Shown here: in pieces, positions 41,017 to 49,802 of the stretch
How the letters are laid out: each line of letters begins with the position of its first letter
How positions within the stretch are numbered: the first letter of the stretch is position 1
NCBI GenBank assembly: GCA_947184155.2
Contig: CAMXCT020000277.1
Location: 1 to 64,000, forward strand
Direction of reading: 5' to 3'
Origin: Cladocopium goreaui
Taxonomy: Eukaryota; Sar; Dinophyceae; Suessiales; Symbiodiniaceae
DNA: 64,000 bases
Program-made: the position numbers and the translations under genes
Notes under the pieces: generated by a model
Told to the model about the DNA's origin: nothing
What the model saw: only the letters and a program-made list of their open reading frames with translations
Database searches by the model: none

Positions 41017-41259
41017 ATGTTGCCACTGCATTAATTCGGTGAATTTGCAAAATGCAATTGTCTTAAGGGCTTGATAAACGACCTGCCGAGAGCCACCTGA
41101 CGTTGGACGGAAAAAAAAAACACCACCCAACAGCCCCTTAAATTTTCCTTTCGAATTACACGGTTTTTCCGTCCAACGCCATATGGGTCTCGCCAGGTCG
41201 TTAAGCAAGCCGAAAGCCAGTTGCAGATGTCATTCCGCGAATAAATGCAATGGCAACAT
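41017..41259. repeat. Foldback / MITE-like element, 243 bp
   Basis: Imperfect inverted repeat over its full length. Outer ends atgttgccactgcattaattcg and its near-complement at 41238-41259 pair, and inner arms with aacgacct...gttggacggaaaaa and tttttccgtccaacg...aggtcgtt flank a short centre near 41135. No protein is encoded and no clear target duplication was seen. Confidence 0.75.
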
Positions 41260-41547
41260 CATAATATCGACAATGTTGTGAAAATCCTGTCATTTCACTT
41301 TAACTACAGGGGAGGCCCAAAACTCCGAAGCCAATCCAAGGAGCAGCAAACGGTACCAAAAACAGGACCCCCCACATTAGCCCCAGAACCACCAGAGCAA
41401 CACCAGCCCTCAGCCTGCAGCGCATTCTGCTTGCCAGCTGCCTTTGCCTTTGCTTTGGCGGCATCACCTGCAAGCACGCCACAACAAAGCAGCGTATCAC
41501 AAACCCCAGACTTCTTCCATGCGAACAGAATCGCTGATAACATGTTT
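41260..41547. other. No recognisable gene
   Basis: A minus-strand Lys/Ala-rich frame (MPPKQRQRQ, DAAKAKAKAAGKQN) vaguely resembles the MPPKAKAAAKAKSK peptide of the ORF at 42881-42645. Low complexity makes this weak. Confidence 0.25.
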
Positions 41548-42034
41548 GATTTCCAGACGCTTTCTGCAGTCTAATTGCCATGATGTCCAGCTGCTACTCC
41601 GCCTACTCCGCTACTCCCGGCAAAGTGATGCCCCTAGATCCTATAGGCAGAAAGACATTTCAGGCAACAGGTCGGAGTAAGACGAACAAGAAAATTGAGA
41701 TTTCCAGACGCTTTCTGCAGTCTAATTGCCATGATGTCCAGCTGCTACTCCGCCTACTCCGCTACTCCCGGCAAAGTGATGCCCCTAGATCCTATAGGCA
41801 GAAAGACATTTCAGGCAACAGGTCGGAGTAAGACGAACAAGAAAATTGAGATTTCCAGACGCTTTCTGCAGTCTAATTGCCATGATGTCCAGCTGCTACT
41901 CCGCCTACTCCGCTACTCCCGGCAAAGTGATGCCCCTAGATCCTATAGGCAGAAAGACATTTCAGGCAACAGGTCGGAATAAGACGAACAAGAAAATTGA
42001 TATTTCCAGACGCTTTCTGCAATCTAATTGCCTA
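41548..42034. repeat. 151-bp tandem repeat, three copies plus partial
   Basis: Unit starts at 41548, 41699 and 41850, with a partial fourth at about 42001. Each begins (g)atttccagacgctttctgcag and ends gacgaacaagaaaattga. Copies differ by isolated bases. The unit contains ctactccgcctactccgctactcc. The period is not a multiple of three, so the ORFs crossing it are chance. Confidence 0.95.
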
Positions 42035-42150
42035 TTCCATCCCGTTTTAAATTAATACTATTATTGATTAGGGGGATGTACGGAATTGTCGGTGTACATG
42101 CTTCAGAGTTCACAAACGTTAGGAGTCTAGGGGGGAAAGGGGTACAGACA
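42035..42150 (-). repeat. Inverted fragment of the 1-1347 repeat
   Basis: ccatcccgttttaaattaatactatt and aggagtctagggggg are reverse complements of sequence near 1060-1090 and 985-1000, with a diverged middle. This links the left-end repeat with the flank of the tandem array. Confidence 0.6.
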
Positions 42151-42453
42151 AAAGACTCAAGCCCGACTATCAGCACGCAGCACGCCCATTCTTGCCTGGA
42201 AGTTCCAGAAGAAGTGCGACCTTGGCGACACCGGAACCATGGGGGAAAAAATTGGCTACAATCGTGTGTCCTAGCTTTAGCTCTGCGAAACTACTTGCAA
42301 TGTGGGGCAACAACGATCGTTCCTGACACGAATGGCTCCTATAATGCAACCTACTGTCTGACAAATCCGACAACTGTCCTAGTCCATCCAGTCTCATGGT
42401 CTCTCTCATGACTAGCTGCTTTGGGGTCCGCACGGCGCACTCCAACAACAAAT
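42151..42453. other. No recognisable gene, left of gap
   Basis: Short ORFs only; ends at the N run. Confidence 0.35.
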
Positions 42454-42553
42454 NNNNNNNNNNNNNNNNNNNNNNNNNNNNNNNNNNNNNNNNNNNNNNN
42501 NNNNNNNNNNNNNNNNNNNNNNNNNNNNNNNNNNNNNNNNNNNNNNNNNNNNN
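42454..42553. other. Assembly gap (100 N)
   Basis: Exactly 100 N, a placeholder length. The true missing sequence is unknown and may include part of another Q copy, because P1 begins directly after it. Confidence 0.99.
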
Positions 42554-42644
42554 TACAGAGGAGGTCCCGAGGTGAGACCCCTAAAATTGGCCTAAAATAC
42601 GGACCCACTTTTAAAGGCCAAAACCAACCTCCAAAAATGCTCTC

Positions 42645-42881
42645 TTAGAAGAAACCAAACACCCACCGTGCCCAAGGCAAGGCCTCCGCCTTCGACTTAG
42701 CTTTGGCGGCAGCTTTAGCTTTCGGCGGCATGATCGCAACTGGTGCCAAAAGTTCGACTTGAGCCAAGGTAAGCACTGCCGTTTCATAATGCCTGGATGG
42801 GAACACCTTGAAATCACAGAGCTCGGACATTGGAAAAAACAAGTCTGGCCGACAATCTGAGAGACTAGCGACCGGAGCCAT
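42645..42881 (-). CDS. Small ORF with basic Lys/Ala segment (P1)
   Basis: 78 residues from the ATG at 42881. A Lys/Ala-rich stretch (MPPKAKAAAKAKSKAE) sits near the C-terminus. It lies after the helicase ORF on the same strand and is present unchanged in length at 52120-51884. It might be the last exon of the Rep gene or chance; no domain recognised. Confidence 0.25.
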   Translation of the reverse strand: MAPVASLSDCRPDLFFPMSELCDFKVFPSRHYETAVLTLAQVELLAPVAIMPPKAKAAAKAKSKAEALPWARWVFGFF

Positions 42882-42901
42882 CCACGAAGAACCTGAACCA
42901 T

Positions 42902-43240
42902 GGAACAGTTACTGCAAACTGGTCAGCAAACGAACGCCAAACACTGACACACAAAGCCAGGCTAGCTTCAGTCACCTGTTCAATTGAAACCGGTCACAGG
43001 TTGAAAGTAAACGCAAACAACTCCTTTTGAGGATGGGACGTGTCATCGCAGGCCTCAACACGTATACAAGCTTAGCAAAGCCACATGAAGGACAAACACC
43101 ACAGATTCAAACAAAGTTGCAATGATGCAGGACTGCCTTCCTATCGTATCACATGTGTCTGCATAGCCAAACTCATCTGACAAAAGAAAAGCCAAAACCA
43201 TCAAAACCAACGCCGGTCAAAAATTTGAACTCACATCTTT
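42902..43240. other. Non-coding gap between helicase and small ORF
   Basis: No supportable ORF on the P strand; could be intronic if the flanking ORFs belong to one gene. Confidence 0.35.
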
Positions 43241-43846
43241 TTAGCTGGCGCCAAAGTCAAGAACACGCGCAGGCGAACCAATCCAACGCCTTTTGCGGCG
43301 GCCGTCCTCGGAGCCATTCCAGACATCAGCAGCTGGAGTCGGTAGGCTTGGCTGACGGTAAACAGGAGCCTCCAGCCAGAGCAACTGCACATTGTTTCGG
43401 TTTTGCAACCAGTGGTCAGACTTCAAAGCTGTCAGGTTGGATGCCCCCAAGTCAAATGTTGCAACCACTGCCCTGGAACAAAAGGAGTACTTGTAGCTGT
43501 AAACATTGGTGGCCGATCGGGCACCCTTGACAATTTTGGGGCGCCCCTGCAAAACCTCTCGATTCCGCTTGAGAAAGTAAGCATCACCAACTCCATCCAA
43601 TATGACTCCAGCGTGCTGGCCTCTGTCAAAGTCAGCTAAGTCCATCTGCTCGCTGTCTTCCACTGTGATCTCCAAAAAGCTTGGCAAGTTCAAACAGCCC
43701 GCAATGCGTTTGAGTATGTCCACTGCAAGCATGGACTTCCCCAGGCGAGTGCCGCCAACAATGGCAAGGATTGGTCTGCGGAAGCGTGCTGCGCCGTCAT
43801 GGCAGGCAATGAACTCCTGGACAGTCGCTTCGCTTAAACATTGCAC
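43241..43846 (-). CDS. P-loop helicase domain, CRESS Rep / SF3-like (P1)
   Basis: 201 codons; the apparent start is GTG, so this is better seen as the continuation of the frame at 44194-43865, from which it is separated by one TAG (43865-43867) and six codons in the same frame. Walker A is VGGTRLGKS (about residues 30-38). Walker B-like is AGVILDGVGD (about 79-88). A motif C-like block ends in VVATFDLGASN (about 127-137), and arginine-rich residues precede it. This order fits the superfamily 3 helicase half of Rep proteins of circular ssDNA replicons. Role: unwinding during rolling-circle replication, by family knowledge. Confidence 0.75.
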   Translation of the reverse strand: MQCLSEATVQEFIACHDGAARFRRPILAIVGGTRLGKSMLAVDILKRIAGCLNLPSFLEITVEDSEQMDLADFDRGQHAGVILDGVGDAYFLKRNREVLQGRPKIVKGARSATNVYSYKYSFCSRAVVATFDLGASNLTALKSDHWLQNRNNVQLLWLEAPVYRQPSLPTPAADVWNGSEDGRRKRRWIGSPARVLDFGAS

Positions 43847-43864
43847 ACCCCCACCAAAACCCTG

Positions 43865-44194
43865 CTATCTGCTATCTTTCATCCGTTTAAACACCCCAGC
43901 CTCCACCACATCAAAGGTCTTCATAGGCAAAATGGCTTGTTGCAGTTCACCTGTGGCAGCATCCATTGCTTCCTGCACTCGCAAGTCATGCTCAAACCTT
44001 TCCGCGGCGCGGCAATCTGCCAAACGCTTCTGGCAACCCACTGTCACCTGGGCCGCCAAACGCAAATAGACATGCCGCTCAAGCTTCCCGGCCTTCAGCA
44101 AGTTGTCCAACCACCATCCTTCCACGCCATAAGCTTGGAAAGGTGGCCAATCACTGAAGTTGAACCTGCAAGTCCAGCTGTCGCCCGTTCTCAT
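43865..44194 (-). CDS. Rep middle region (P1)
   Basis: 109 residues from the ATG at 44194, rich in charged helices (WWLDNLLKAGKLERHVYLRLAAQ). It lies between the HUH endonuclease ORF and the helicase ORF, in the same frame as the helicase. It is probably the linker or oligomerisation region of one Rep gene, broken by a TAG that is present in both P copies. A small intron could also explain the break. Confidence 0.55.
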   Translation of the reverse strand: MRTGDSWTCRFNFSDWPPFQAYGVEGWWLDNLLKAGKLERHVYLRLAAQVTVGCQKRLADCRAAERFEHDLRVQEAMDAATGELQQAILPMKTFDVVEAGVFKRMKDSR

Positions 44195-44437
44195 GATCTG
44201 GAAATGTCACACTTCTGCCCGTCTATTTGGAACTTTGGGGTCCGCAAAACTGCATTTCTGTACCCAAACCTGCTAGGCTCTGATGCATTTGAGGTTTTCT
44301 GAGGTTTTGCTTGCGACTCCCGTTTCCAATACGTTTTGAGGTTCTCAATCGATTGATGAGGTTTTTTGAGGTTCTGGTTTTGAAGCCTTCTGCCATACTA
44401 TTTCCGGTTTTGAGGTTGGTTGGGGACTCGGGGCGCT

Positions 44438-44511
44438 ATAATACTATTCTCAAGGTAACCCAATGTCCGCGGCCATTTATTCTCAAGGTAACCCAATGTC
44501 CGCGGCCATTT
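44438..44511 (-). promoter_or_regulatory. Iteron-like 33-bp direct repeat beside an ori-like nonamer
   Basis: Two perfect tandem copies of a 33-bp unit (attctcaaggtaaccc...ggccattt) lie at 44446-44478 and 44479-44511. On the minus strand they lead directly into TAGTATTAT (44446-44438), one base away from the circovirus-type nonamer TAGTATTAC. No stem around the nonamer was seen, and the site lies downstream of the endonuclease ORF, so a replication-origin role is only a suggestion. It is duplicated at 53677-53750. Confidence 0.35.
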
Positions 44512-44549
44512 ACAACCAACCAATGACCCCACGCAAACCCTTTAGAATT

Positions 44550-45209
44550 TTAGTCCGGCGCTTTTCCCAAGTCACTGCCAAGTAGCAAGGAGCCTTTCTT
44601 GTCACAAACCACGTAGAAGTGGCCAAACCTCACAGCACCAATGTAGGCCTTCCCAGATGCCCTGTTTTGCTCCACGTGGGGCGATGACCCTTCAAACTTG
44701 AACATGTCCAAGGCGTCAGCCCCACGACGGTGGAATGGCTTGGACAGATGCAAGTAGGCATGCAAATGAACTCGCTCAGGTGATGCCCGCTCCATGGTGG
44801 CAGAGACGCCAATCACAGACAAAGATGCTCGCAAAGAAGCCAAAAAGACTTTGAACCGTTCAAACAAAGCTTCAAGTTCTACCAAGTCCTGGGACACAAA
44901 CGCAGCTGCTGAAGAATTGTACGTCAACTGCACGGCTTGAAATTTGTAGGTTGTTGGACTTGCCACAGGCTGCGGAGGACCCTCCGGGTTTGGCACTGCT
45001 GCTTCAAAAGTCGCTTGGTACTTTTGCATGCTATTGTTCACTGCCTCCACATCGGCAGGAAGAAGGTCACGGGCCAGGACATCTGCTGCAAGCGATTCCA
45101 CTTTGGCTCGGGCAGCATTGTCAGCGACTGGTTGCAGGCCACACTTGCGTGCGACACGGTTCAACACTCGCACACACAGCGCCCTCTCCGGGCGCCGACC
45201 TTGGGTCAT
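44550..45209 (-). CDS. CRESS-like Rep HUH endonuclease (P1)
   Basis: 219 residues from the first ATG (45209); the frame is open upstream to 45293 without ATG. The three HUH motifs appear in order: motif I YKFQAVQLTYN (about residue 93-98), motif II VHLHAYLHL (about 148-154), and motif III HFYVVCDKKG (about 197-206) with Tyr and Lys in the usual YxxxxK-like context. An SPHVEQ segment before motif III parallels the HPNIQ-type block of geminivirus-like Reps. It would nick and join single DNA strands to start rolling-circle replication. The helicase half lies downstream in separate ORFs; the 355-bp stretch between may be an intron or a break. Confidence 0.72.
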   Translation of the reverse strand: MTQGRRPERALCVRVLNRVARKCGLQPVADNAARAKVESLAADVLARDLLPADVEAVNNSMQKYQATFEAAVPNPEGPPQPVASPTTYKFQAVQLTYNSSAAAFVSQDLVELEALFERFKVFLASLRASLSVIGVSATMERASPERVHLHAYLHLSKPFHRRGADALDMFKFEGSSPHVEQNRASGKAYIGAVRFGHFYVVCDKKGSLLLGSDLGKAPD

Positions 45210-45293
45210 TGCTGGGGTACGTATTGTTTGGGCTACGCAAAATGAGCCAAAACCTGCTGCAATGCGGCAATGCTTTGCTCGGAAAACCGGCAA

Positions 45294-47325
45294 ATGAGTC
45301 TCGCTCCTTTCCCTCTCTCTTCTGCGCTGATTTTTTCTCTCATTTTCTTTCTGTGTCTTTTTTGCTTGTCGTCGCTGAGCTCAGGGCAGACGAGCCGGAT
45401 CGTTGAAGTCCATGAACCTCGGTAGGGCAACTGTCACGCCGGAAAAATGCGCTAACAAACCTAGACCTGGGCAACTCAAAGACAAAAAGATGTTTCAAAT
45501 TCAGTCTGTGCATCAATTCCATGAGTCATGACAATGTCTCACTGCACAAGCTGCTTGCTCCTAGCCTATAGAAGCTTTTACCAGACTTGTGGAAAACTGA
45601 TGAGATCCAGACCCTGGCAACTCGCTTTCCTCAATCACGCTCTCGCTCTGATAAAGCAGCCGTGAAATCCCTGTGTATTCCATAGGGTGAGTTGCGCACA
45701 GGTTTTGGTAGCATACAAGATCAACGTGCACGACCCCAAGTTTAGAAGTCCAACTTCCGACAACATGGAAAAATGCTGTTGATCAGCCAGTCAAGAGATA
45801 GAGAGTCAAGAAATGCGCATGTGCGCATTTTCAGGACAGACCTGCACCGGGGAACAAAAAGTAACAATTCACTACAAAAAGCTGTCACAGGATCTGCCAA
45901 GACACCAAAAATCCATCGCGACAAAATGCTACGCTGTTCTTTATGTGATGAGTACGTGAGCGACGAAGCGTAGGAAGGGAGGAAATGAGGAGCGCCAAAA
46001 CCAATGGTTAAACGGGAACCCAAAAGAAATCCATTCAATGAAAATGAAAAATCCAAACACAGAGCCAGACCGTCGAGTCAATGGAGATGAGTGTGAAATC
46101 TGAAAATCACTGACCACAAAGGATAACAGCACGACAAATAACAATGAACCAGTTTCGTACAATCTGCAAGTTCAAGATACATCGAAGAGACAGCCAAGTC
46201 AAAGCTGAAAACGACTGACATCCAAATCTGTACCGCCATCCAATGAGCAACATCTCAGCCACCCACCCATGGCATTGAACACCGGCCTCAGGAAGACTGG
46301 CGCAGACTGGCGCAGAATAACTCCACGACGACGCTCGTCCACCGTTCCGAGTACACCAAACAAGACATGCACACTGGCCCTGCTCTTCAGCGCAAATTCC
46401 TCAAAAAGCTGGTAGAAAGGTGGTCAAAAAAACGGCTGGCCGATTCCAAACCAGCTTTTGTCCATTGTTGGTTTGAAAGACATGTTGTAAAACATCACAA
46501 ACTCTGCTGTCTTCGCTCACCTACTCACACACAGCCCTTCTTTTGCTGTTACACCACTGCCTCTGCCCAGCTCAGCAAACAAGAACGCGGTTCCAAGACC
46601 GCGAGCATGCCAAGGGCAGCTTGCAATCTGTGCCACCGCAACTGTAACTTCCTATCTGCTGCAGACTAAGTCACTGGCTTACCTGGACGACCTCTACGCT
46701 ATCCACTTGTCAGAAATGAATCTTGAAACAACAGAGATCAACCACCAAAGCCATTCAACCTGAGCCAGATGTGTTCTTCACTCGGCTTTTTCCCCAGCGC
46801 CTTGACCTGCAAGGCCACGATATGAAAACCAAGAACGTGGGTGAAAATGCAATGGAAGGGCTGTCAGCTGGGAATTCAAAATGAAACAAGACCGAGGCTT
46901 CTACTTCATCTTCCAGTAATGCATTAGCCGCAACCAGTCCTAAAAGACAGCCGGTCAACCACCTGGCCTGCAAGTCCACGCACGTCTTGGCCTTCCTGCA
47001 CCTACAGCAACAAAGGTAGTCAAAGTTACATGTGATCATCTGAAGCTTTCCCTCCGCAATACGTGAATCTACCCAGCCTGGTCTGGCACAGGCACCGGAG
47101 GAGCCGCCTGAGTCAGCACAGACGGCACAATGCATAGCAAGGCTTCTGAGCTTCTCTGGCCTCTTTCGCTTCGATCAACAACTTCAAATCTTCTTTTGAC
47201 AGCATCTTGGCTGCCTCACATACCACCAACCCATCCCCTTGGACGAGTTACCTGACACCAGATACCTTGGAATCTTAGAAGCAAATTCTGAGACAGCGCA
47301 ACTCAAAAAATGGAACAACAACACA
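45294..47325. other. 2 kb of P1 without supportable genes
   Basis: Several ORFs of 60-126 codons on both strands are all repeated in P2 because of duplication, and some differ in length between copies (46755-47135 versus 56162-56374) after 1-bp indels. That argues against purifying selection on them. Confidence 0.45.
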
Positions 47326-47619
47326 TCAGACAACCAAACTACGTAACAGGTCTGAAACTTGATACATCAGTGTACACACGCCAAGGGGGGACACGAAGAA
47401 CCCGATAATAATTAAGCAATATAGGGCTAAACGTTGCACTGTTTGCACAAAAGATCGCTCTCGCCGTGAACTGAAAGCTTTCACCTTCAGAAATTGGCGC
47501 AGCGCCTTGACCAAACGGTTCTTGCGCTTGGTTGCATTCCTTGCTTCTTTGCGATTCTGCCGCATGGCTTTGCGCAGGTCAGCCTGCTGGCCCTTGAGTT
47601 TTTGCAACTCATCTTTCAA
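47326..47619 (-). CDS. Coiled-coil ORF fragment (P1)
   Basis: Begins without an ATG. The first 45 residues (KDELQKLKGQQADLRKAMRQ...) are a Lys/Arg-rich coiled coil resembling the N-terminus of the Q ORF (SDELAELQRKIANLQRRLRR). The rest is hydrophobic and ends differently in P2 (56857-56606) because of a 1-bp indel near 47390. It may be a leftover transposase N-terminus. Confidence 0.35.
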   Translation of the reverse strand: MKDELQKLKGQQADLRKAMRQNRKEARNATKRKNRLVKALRQFLKVKAFSSRRERSFVQTVQRLALYCLIIIGFFVSPLGVCTLMYQVSDLLRSLVV

Positions 47620-47755
47620 GACTTCCTGGCCGGTAATGCGGACCCCAAAATGGAGTCCATTTTGGAGTCACAATTCTGAAGCCCCCAAGCAGGGCCTCCC
47701 CGGTAGGTGCTTCGTGCGCAACCAACAAACCCATCTTTTCAAGACGCGGCTAAGG

Positions 47756-48718
47756 TCAGTCTAACGTGCGGACTGCATGCGGGTTCCACTGTATGTACTT
47801 AGCTGCGTTGCCTTGCCAGTTCACAGGGAAAAGAAATTGATCCAAAGCGCCAGTCAGAAGCGCCGAAGGCACAAGCGGAACGTGAGCCCAGCCAAGCTTG
47901 CGGAGCAAAGAAGATGAAGCTTTCTGCTGGCGATCGAAAATTCCATTGCTGTCAAACGCATGCCGCCATGGCTTGGAAGCAAGCTTTGCGATAGCCATGG
48001 CAACAATTTCCAGCCAGATTTCCAAAGTGACTTGTCCTGCCAGGGCCGTGGCCTTTCTTTGCCTCCATGTCTCTTGCAAATCATGTTCGAACGCTGCAAA
48101 AACGTGACTGTCACAAGGCTGCAGCAAAGAAGTCATCCCTGGAGGAATATATAGAAAACGCAAGCCCAAAGTGTAGGCCAAGTCAAACAAGGAGTCATGC
48201 AGGTGACATGGTGCCAAATCTAAAAGCAAGTAAACTTGACGGGTTTCCAGGATTGGTCCAAGTCTGTCACCAAGACAACGCAGATATTTGGCCATCAAGC
48301 GCTGCGTGTTCCAAGCAGATTTCTCTCTCCAAACCACTAAATGGGGAAAAAGCTCTGCTGCCTGCTGCACAAATGCAGTTGTGAAGCAACGGGTGTTTCC
48401 AAGAAGCACCTGGGGCAAGAGCTGCTGAACTTCTGGATCGTGCGTCACAGCACAAATGTATGTTGCCCTTGCTTTCGCGGTCGTGGATTTGACTTTGTCT
48501 GTAGCCTCACGGTCCGAAACCGTGCCAAACAAACCACTCCAGTGAAAGCCAATGCTGGACTCATCCAAATTGATGACCAAAGGTTCTCGGCTTGCTTCAC
48601 GCAATGCGAAGTTGCACCACTGCCAAAAAGCCAGCGCCTGAGAAACCAAAAATTGACCCGAAAACGGCCCCCATTTTGGCGTCCATTTTTTGGACCCTAA
48701 AATTGCGGCCGCTTCCAT
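47756..48718 (-). CDS. DDE transposase catalytic domain, pogo/Tc1-like (Q1)
   Basis: 320 residues from the ATG at 48718. Catalytic triad candidates: Asp52 in VINLDESS, Asp167 in YLLLDLAPCH, and Asp203 in TSLLQPCDSHVF, with 35 residues between the last two. The LLDxAPCH and PPGMTSLLQPCD boxes are characteristic of the DDE_1 (pogo/Tigger) group of Tc1/mariner-type transposases. The DNA-binding half is likely the ORF upstream (49614-48952), 233 bp away in another frame, so an intron or frameshift probably joins them. Same length as Q2 with isolated residue changes. Confidence 0.82.
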   Translation of the reverse strand: MEAAAILGSKKWTPKWGPFSGQFLVSQALAFWQWCNFALREASREPLVINLDESSIGFHWSGLFGTVSDREATDKVKSTTAKARATYICAVTHDPEVQQLLPQVLLGNTRCFTTAFVQQAAELFPHLVVWREKSAWNTQRLMAKYLRCLGDRLGPILETRQVYLLLDLAPCHLHDSLFDLAYTLGLRFLYIPPGMTSLLQPCDSHVFAAFEHDLQETWRQRKATALAGQVTLEIWLEIVAMAIAKLASKPWRHAFDSNGIFDRQQKASSSLLRKLGWAHVPLVPSALLTGALDQFLFPVNWQGNAAKYIQWNPHAVRTLD

Positions 48719-48951
48719 ATTAAAATAGGAGTCTTTTCATTTTGGATCGGCGGCTGCCATTTCGGGGTCCATTTTCTGGACCTTAAAACCGGGTCCGCTT
48801 TCTGGCCAAAATTGCAGCACATCATCTGGCTTTAAGCGGCCAAAAAAAAACAGCCACCTTGCACTAAACCCAAGACCCAAATGCTAAATTCTCAGCCCGT
48901 GCAGAAAAACCACAAACATTGCAGGTTGACAGTCACTTATCAAACTTTGTT

Positions 48952-49614
48952 TCATGTATTGCGGACACGTGCAAGAAGTTGCGGGGGATTAACAAAACAA
49001 AACTGTCTAAAGGTCCCATGACCCATCCCAACCTTGGACTGCTTCTCCTGCAACGGCATTGGCGGACTGGTTCGGAGCCTGCCAAGCTTGCACCCGAACC
49101 GCTTTCTGAATGCACTGAAATACTTCCGCTGGCTTCGCGATGTGGCCAAGGGACGGAGCAGTCGGGCGCTCAACTCCCCAGGCAAATTTTCAGGCATCAG
49201 TTCACGTAAACGTTCACATAGCATGCGCCGTGAAGGGGCGACGCCAAATTCATGGTTCATTTTCCGCACCCACTCGCGCAGCTGAAACAAAAGTAAGAAA
49301 TTGAATGGTGGCAACAATGCACACCTCGGAAGCTGGCTGGAAGGATCCAACATGATCCGAACCTTGTGTTCTAAGGGTGCTTTGATGTAGCACCATTCTA
49401 CATGCGCCACAGCGCTGTCCAATGATGAGAAAGAGTCCGACATGGAAAGGTGAAAATGAGCAGCAACATCTGCACGATGTCCGGAAAAAATGAAGAGAAC
49501 CAGGGATTGCTTGTCAACTTTGTCCGCACGAACTTTCTTTCTCTTGGCGGCCCGTCGGAGGCGCCTTTGCAAGTTGGCTATCTTCCTCTGCAGTTCAGCT
49601 AATTCGTCGGACAT
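48952..49614 (-). CDS. Coiled-coil and putative DNA-binding part of transposase (Q1)
   Basis: 220 residues from the ATG at 49614. The N-terminal 40 residues are a basic coiled coil (SDELAELQRKIANLQRRLRRAAKRKK). A later segment, LREWVRKMNHEFGVAPSRRMLCERL followed by YFSAFRKRFGCKLG, looks like a helix-turn-helix pair of the CENP-B/pogo type. It precedes the DDE ORF on the same strand. The assignment as the transposase N-terminal half is inferred from position and motif style. Confidence 0.6.
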   Translation of the reverse strand: MSDELAELQRKIANLQRRLRRAAKRKKVRADKVDKQSLVLFIFSGHRADVAAHFHLSMSDSFSSLDSAVAHVEWCYIKAPLEHKVRIMLDPSSQLPRCALLPPFNFLLLFQLREWVRKMNHEFGVAPSRRMLCERLRELMPENLPGELSARLLRPLATSRSQRKYFSAFRKRFGCKLGRLRTSPPMPLQEKQSKVGMGHGTFRQFCFVNPPQLLARVRNT

Positions 49615-49802
49615 GCTACCAAAAAGAAGAACTGCAGACTGCAGACGCCTACCACAAGAGTCTGAGCCAAGAAACAATATGCCAGTTTGAAGACAACCGC
49701 AAAGCGGCCAAACTAGTACAGTAGTAAACTGTCTTGCAATTGCAGCACGGTAGGTGCTTCGTGCGCAACCAACAAACCCATCTTTTCAAGACGCGGCTAA
49801 GG

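Larger units (their letters stand above)
42557..47701 (-). mobile_element. P block, copy 1 (Rep/helicase element)
   Basis: About 5.1 kb, nearly identical to 51796-56939 (offset 9239 shrinking to 9238 through 1-bp indels, for example near 45332 and 47390). Minus-strand order: coiled-coil ORF fragment, about 2 kb non-coding, Rep endonuclease, middle ORF, helicase, small ORF. It borders Q1 on the right at the shared GGTA (47702-47705). Confidence 0.85.
47702..49748 (-). mobile_element. Q block, copy 1 (DDE transposase element, 2047 bp)
   Basis: Direct, nearly identical neighbour of Q2 (49749-51795). It starts GGTAGGTGCTTCG and ends TTGCAGCAC. Substitutions are few (for example near 48091 and 48290). 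It encodes a coiled-coil ORF and a DD35D transposase. No convincing terminal inverted repeat was found. Confidence 0.85.

Noticed and set aside
43602-44069. Plus-strand 155-codon ORF (and copy at 52841)
   Set aside because: Antisense to the helicase and middle Rep ORFs, which have clear motifs.
46367-46669. Plus-strand 100-codon ORF conserved in P1 and P2
   Set aside because: Conservation is explained by the recent duplication; no motif or start context.
42557-47701. Helitron
   Set aside because: The nuclease is a short Rep with one Tyr motif and the helicase is P-loop/SF3-like, not the RepHel two-Tyr plus Pif1-type protein; no TC...CTRR ends were seen.
47702-49748. Terminal inverted repeats of Q
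   Set aside because: Ends share only a weak GTGCT...GCAA similarity, too little to call.
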